NCBI GenBank assembly: GCA_946529195.1
Contig: CAMMZE010000073.1
Span: forward strand, 1 to 6,016
Source: an uncultured Lachnospiraceae bacterium
Lineage (GTDB): Bacteria > Bacillota_A > Clostridia > Lachnospirales > Lachnospiraceae
Length of the DNA stretch: 6,016 nucleotides
Direction of reading: 5' to 3'
Position numbers and translations under genes: made by a program. Under the pieces are notes generated by a model. The model worked only from the letters and a program-made list of their open reading frames with translations, was not told the DNA's origin and made no database searches. Positions 4,999 through 6,016 of this stretch are shown piece by piece (the first letter of the stretch is position 1; the number at the start of each line of letters is the position of its first letter).

Positions 4999-6016
4999 CA
5001 GATGCAGAGAGAATAAGGCAGCTGACAGACCAGCTCAGCCGGGCTTCCCGTGCTTATTATATGCAGGATACGGAGATCATGAGCAACTATGAGTATGACG
5101 CTCTCTATGATGAGCTGAAGGCTCTGGAGGAGAAGACCGGGATCGTTCTGGCCGGAAGTCCCACCCAGCAGGTAGGCTACGAAGTGCTTAGCGAGCTCCC
5201 TAAAGAAGCGCACGATTCTCCCATGCTTTCCCTGGATAAGACCAAGGATGTCGCTGCTTTGCAGGCCTGGATGGGAGAGCAGAAGGCAGTTCTTTCCTGG
5301 AAAATGGATGGACTGACCGTCGTCCTGACTTATGAGGGCGGCCGTCTGGTCAAGGCTGTGACCAGAGGAAACGGGCAGGTCGGAGAAGTCATCACCCCCA
5401 ATGCCATGGTATTTAAGAATGTGCCCAGACAGATAGCTTTTCAGGGCAGGCTGGTCCTCCGCGGTGAGGCAATCATCCACTACTCTGATTTTAACGAGAT
5501 CAACAGCAGGATCCCGGAAGGGGAAATGAAGTATAAGAATCCCCGAAATCTCTGCAGCGGGTCGGTGCGGCAGCTCAATAATGAGATTACGGCGCAGAGA
5601 AATGTCTATCTCTATGCTTTTTCTCTGGTAACAGCAGAAGATGTCGATTTCGGCAATTCAGCAGCTGCCCAGTTTGACTGGCTGGAAAGCCAGGGCTTTA
5701 CGGTAGTAGAGCATGTGCTCGTGGATGCGGAGTCTGTTGCGGATCAGGTGGCTGCCTTTTCTGAGAGGATCGCGGAAAATGATTTTCCCTCTGACGGACT
5801 GGTCCTTTTGCTGGAGGACATCGCCTACGGAGAGAGTCTTGGCGCGACAGCAAAGTTTCCCCGCAACGCAATCGCTTTTAAATGGGCGGATGAGACCAAA
5901 GAGACCCATCTGCTGGAAGTGGAATGGTCCGCATCCCGGACAGGCCTGATCAACCCGATCGCGGTCTTTGAGCCGGTGGAGCTGGAGGGAACGACCGTAT
6001 CCAGAGCCAGTCTGCA
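4995..6016 (+). CDS. ligA: NAD-dependent DNA ligase LigA, 3'-truncated by the window
   Basis: Seals nicks between Okazaki fragments and in repair, using NAD+. The frame stays open from ATG 4995 to the window edge (340 full codons), so about half of the usual 650-670 residues is seen. AAGGAAG at 4981-4987 is the ribosome binding site, and the start overlaps the rluF stop (ATGA). Domain Ia spans about 1-50 (AYYMQDTEIMSNYEYD). The adenylation domain holds K103 in WKMDG (the AMP-accepting lysine), TRGNG at 123-127, E158 in LRGEA, NPRN at 182-185 and K296 in AFKW. The OB-fold start reads SRTGLINPIAVFEPVELEGTTVSRASL. Compared with E. coli LigA by matching motif spacing, H23 is Tyr22, D32 is Asn31 and the motif IV lysine K290 is Leu272, while D285 (D267) and K314 (K296) are kept. 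Zinc finger, HhH and BRCT parts lie beyond the edge. The ligase family is certain; the altered residues could mark a lineage-specific form. Confidence 0.94.
   Translation, partial: MTDAERIRQLTDQLSRASRAYYMQDTEIMSNYEYDALYDELKALEEKTGIVLAGSPTQQVGYEVLSELPKEAHDSPMLSLDKTKDVAALQAWMGEQKAVLSWKMDGLTVVLTYEGGRLVKAVTRGNGQVGEVITPNAMVFKNVPRQIAFQGRLVLRGEAIIHYSDFNEINSRIPEGEMKYKNPRNLCSGSVRQLNNEITAQRNVYLYAFSLVTAEDVDFGNSAAAQFDWLESQGFTVVEHVLVDAESVADQVAAFSERIAENDFPSDGLVLLLEDIAYGESLGATAKFPRNAIAFKWADETKETHLLEVEWSASRTGLINPIAVFEPVELEGTTVSRASL

Noticed and set aside
4935..5480. 181-codon open frame on the - strand
   Set aside because: It lies opposite the rluF end and the ligA adenylation domain, which are clearly conserved; it is an antisense shadow.

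Overview
The window looks like chromosomal DNA from a Gram-positive anaerobe of the class Clostridia, most likely a Lachnospiraceae member. Reasons: strong GGAGG-type ribosome binding sites, mixed codon use of moderate GC content, a SEDS glycosyltransferase paired with a PbpA-type penicillin-binding protein, an RluF/LigA pair whose protein sequences resemble Lachnospiraceae versions, and a tRNA gene with no encoded CCA. This placement is inferred from memory of such proteins, not from a search. All main genes are on the + strand.

Left block (1-3110): the C-terminal 258 residues of an FtsW/RodA/SpoVE-family peptidoglycan polymerase overlap the start of a class B penicillin-binding protein by 38 bases; together they form a polymerase-transpeptidase pair for cell-wall synthesis. 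The PBP carries an unusually long, highly charged cytoplasmic N-terminal tail (about 155-160 residues). A small Nudix hydrolase follows after 49 bases, probably on the same transcript.

Middle block (3111-4205): an AT-rich promoter drives a tRNA-Arg (anticodon CCG). Only 31 bases separate the tRNA from the start codon of a 290-residue single-pass membrane protein of unknown function with a Thr/Glu/Ser-rich C-terminus, so the tRNA appears to sit in the 5' leader of that mRNA. A long hairpin after this gene ends the unit.

Right block (4206-6016): a 23S rRNA pseudouridine synthase of the RluF type overlaps by 4 bases (ATGA) the start of an NAD-dependent DNA ligase (LigA), which runs off the right edge after 340 full codons. 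The ligase keeps the KxDG lysine but differs from E. coli LigA at several residues reported as important there, including the motif IV lysine.

No mobile element, CRISPR array, phage gene or clear horizontally acquired island is visible. This is mainly housekeeping DNA. The points most worth a second look are the divergent ligase active site, the PBP tail, and the tRNA-led mRNA.
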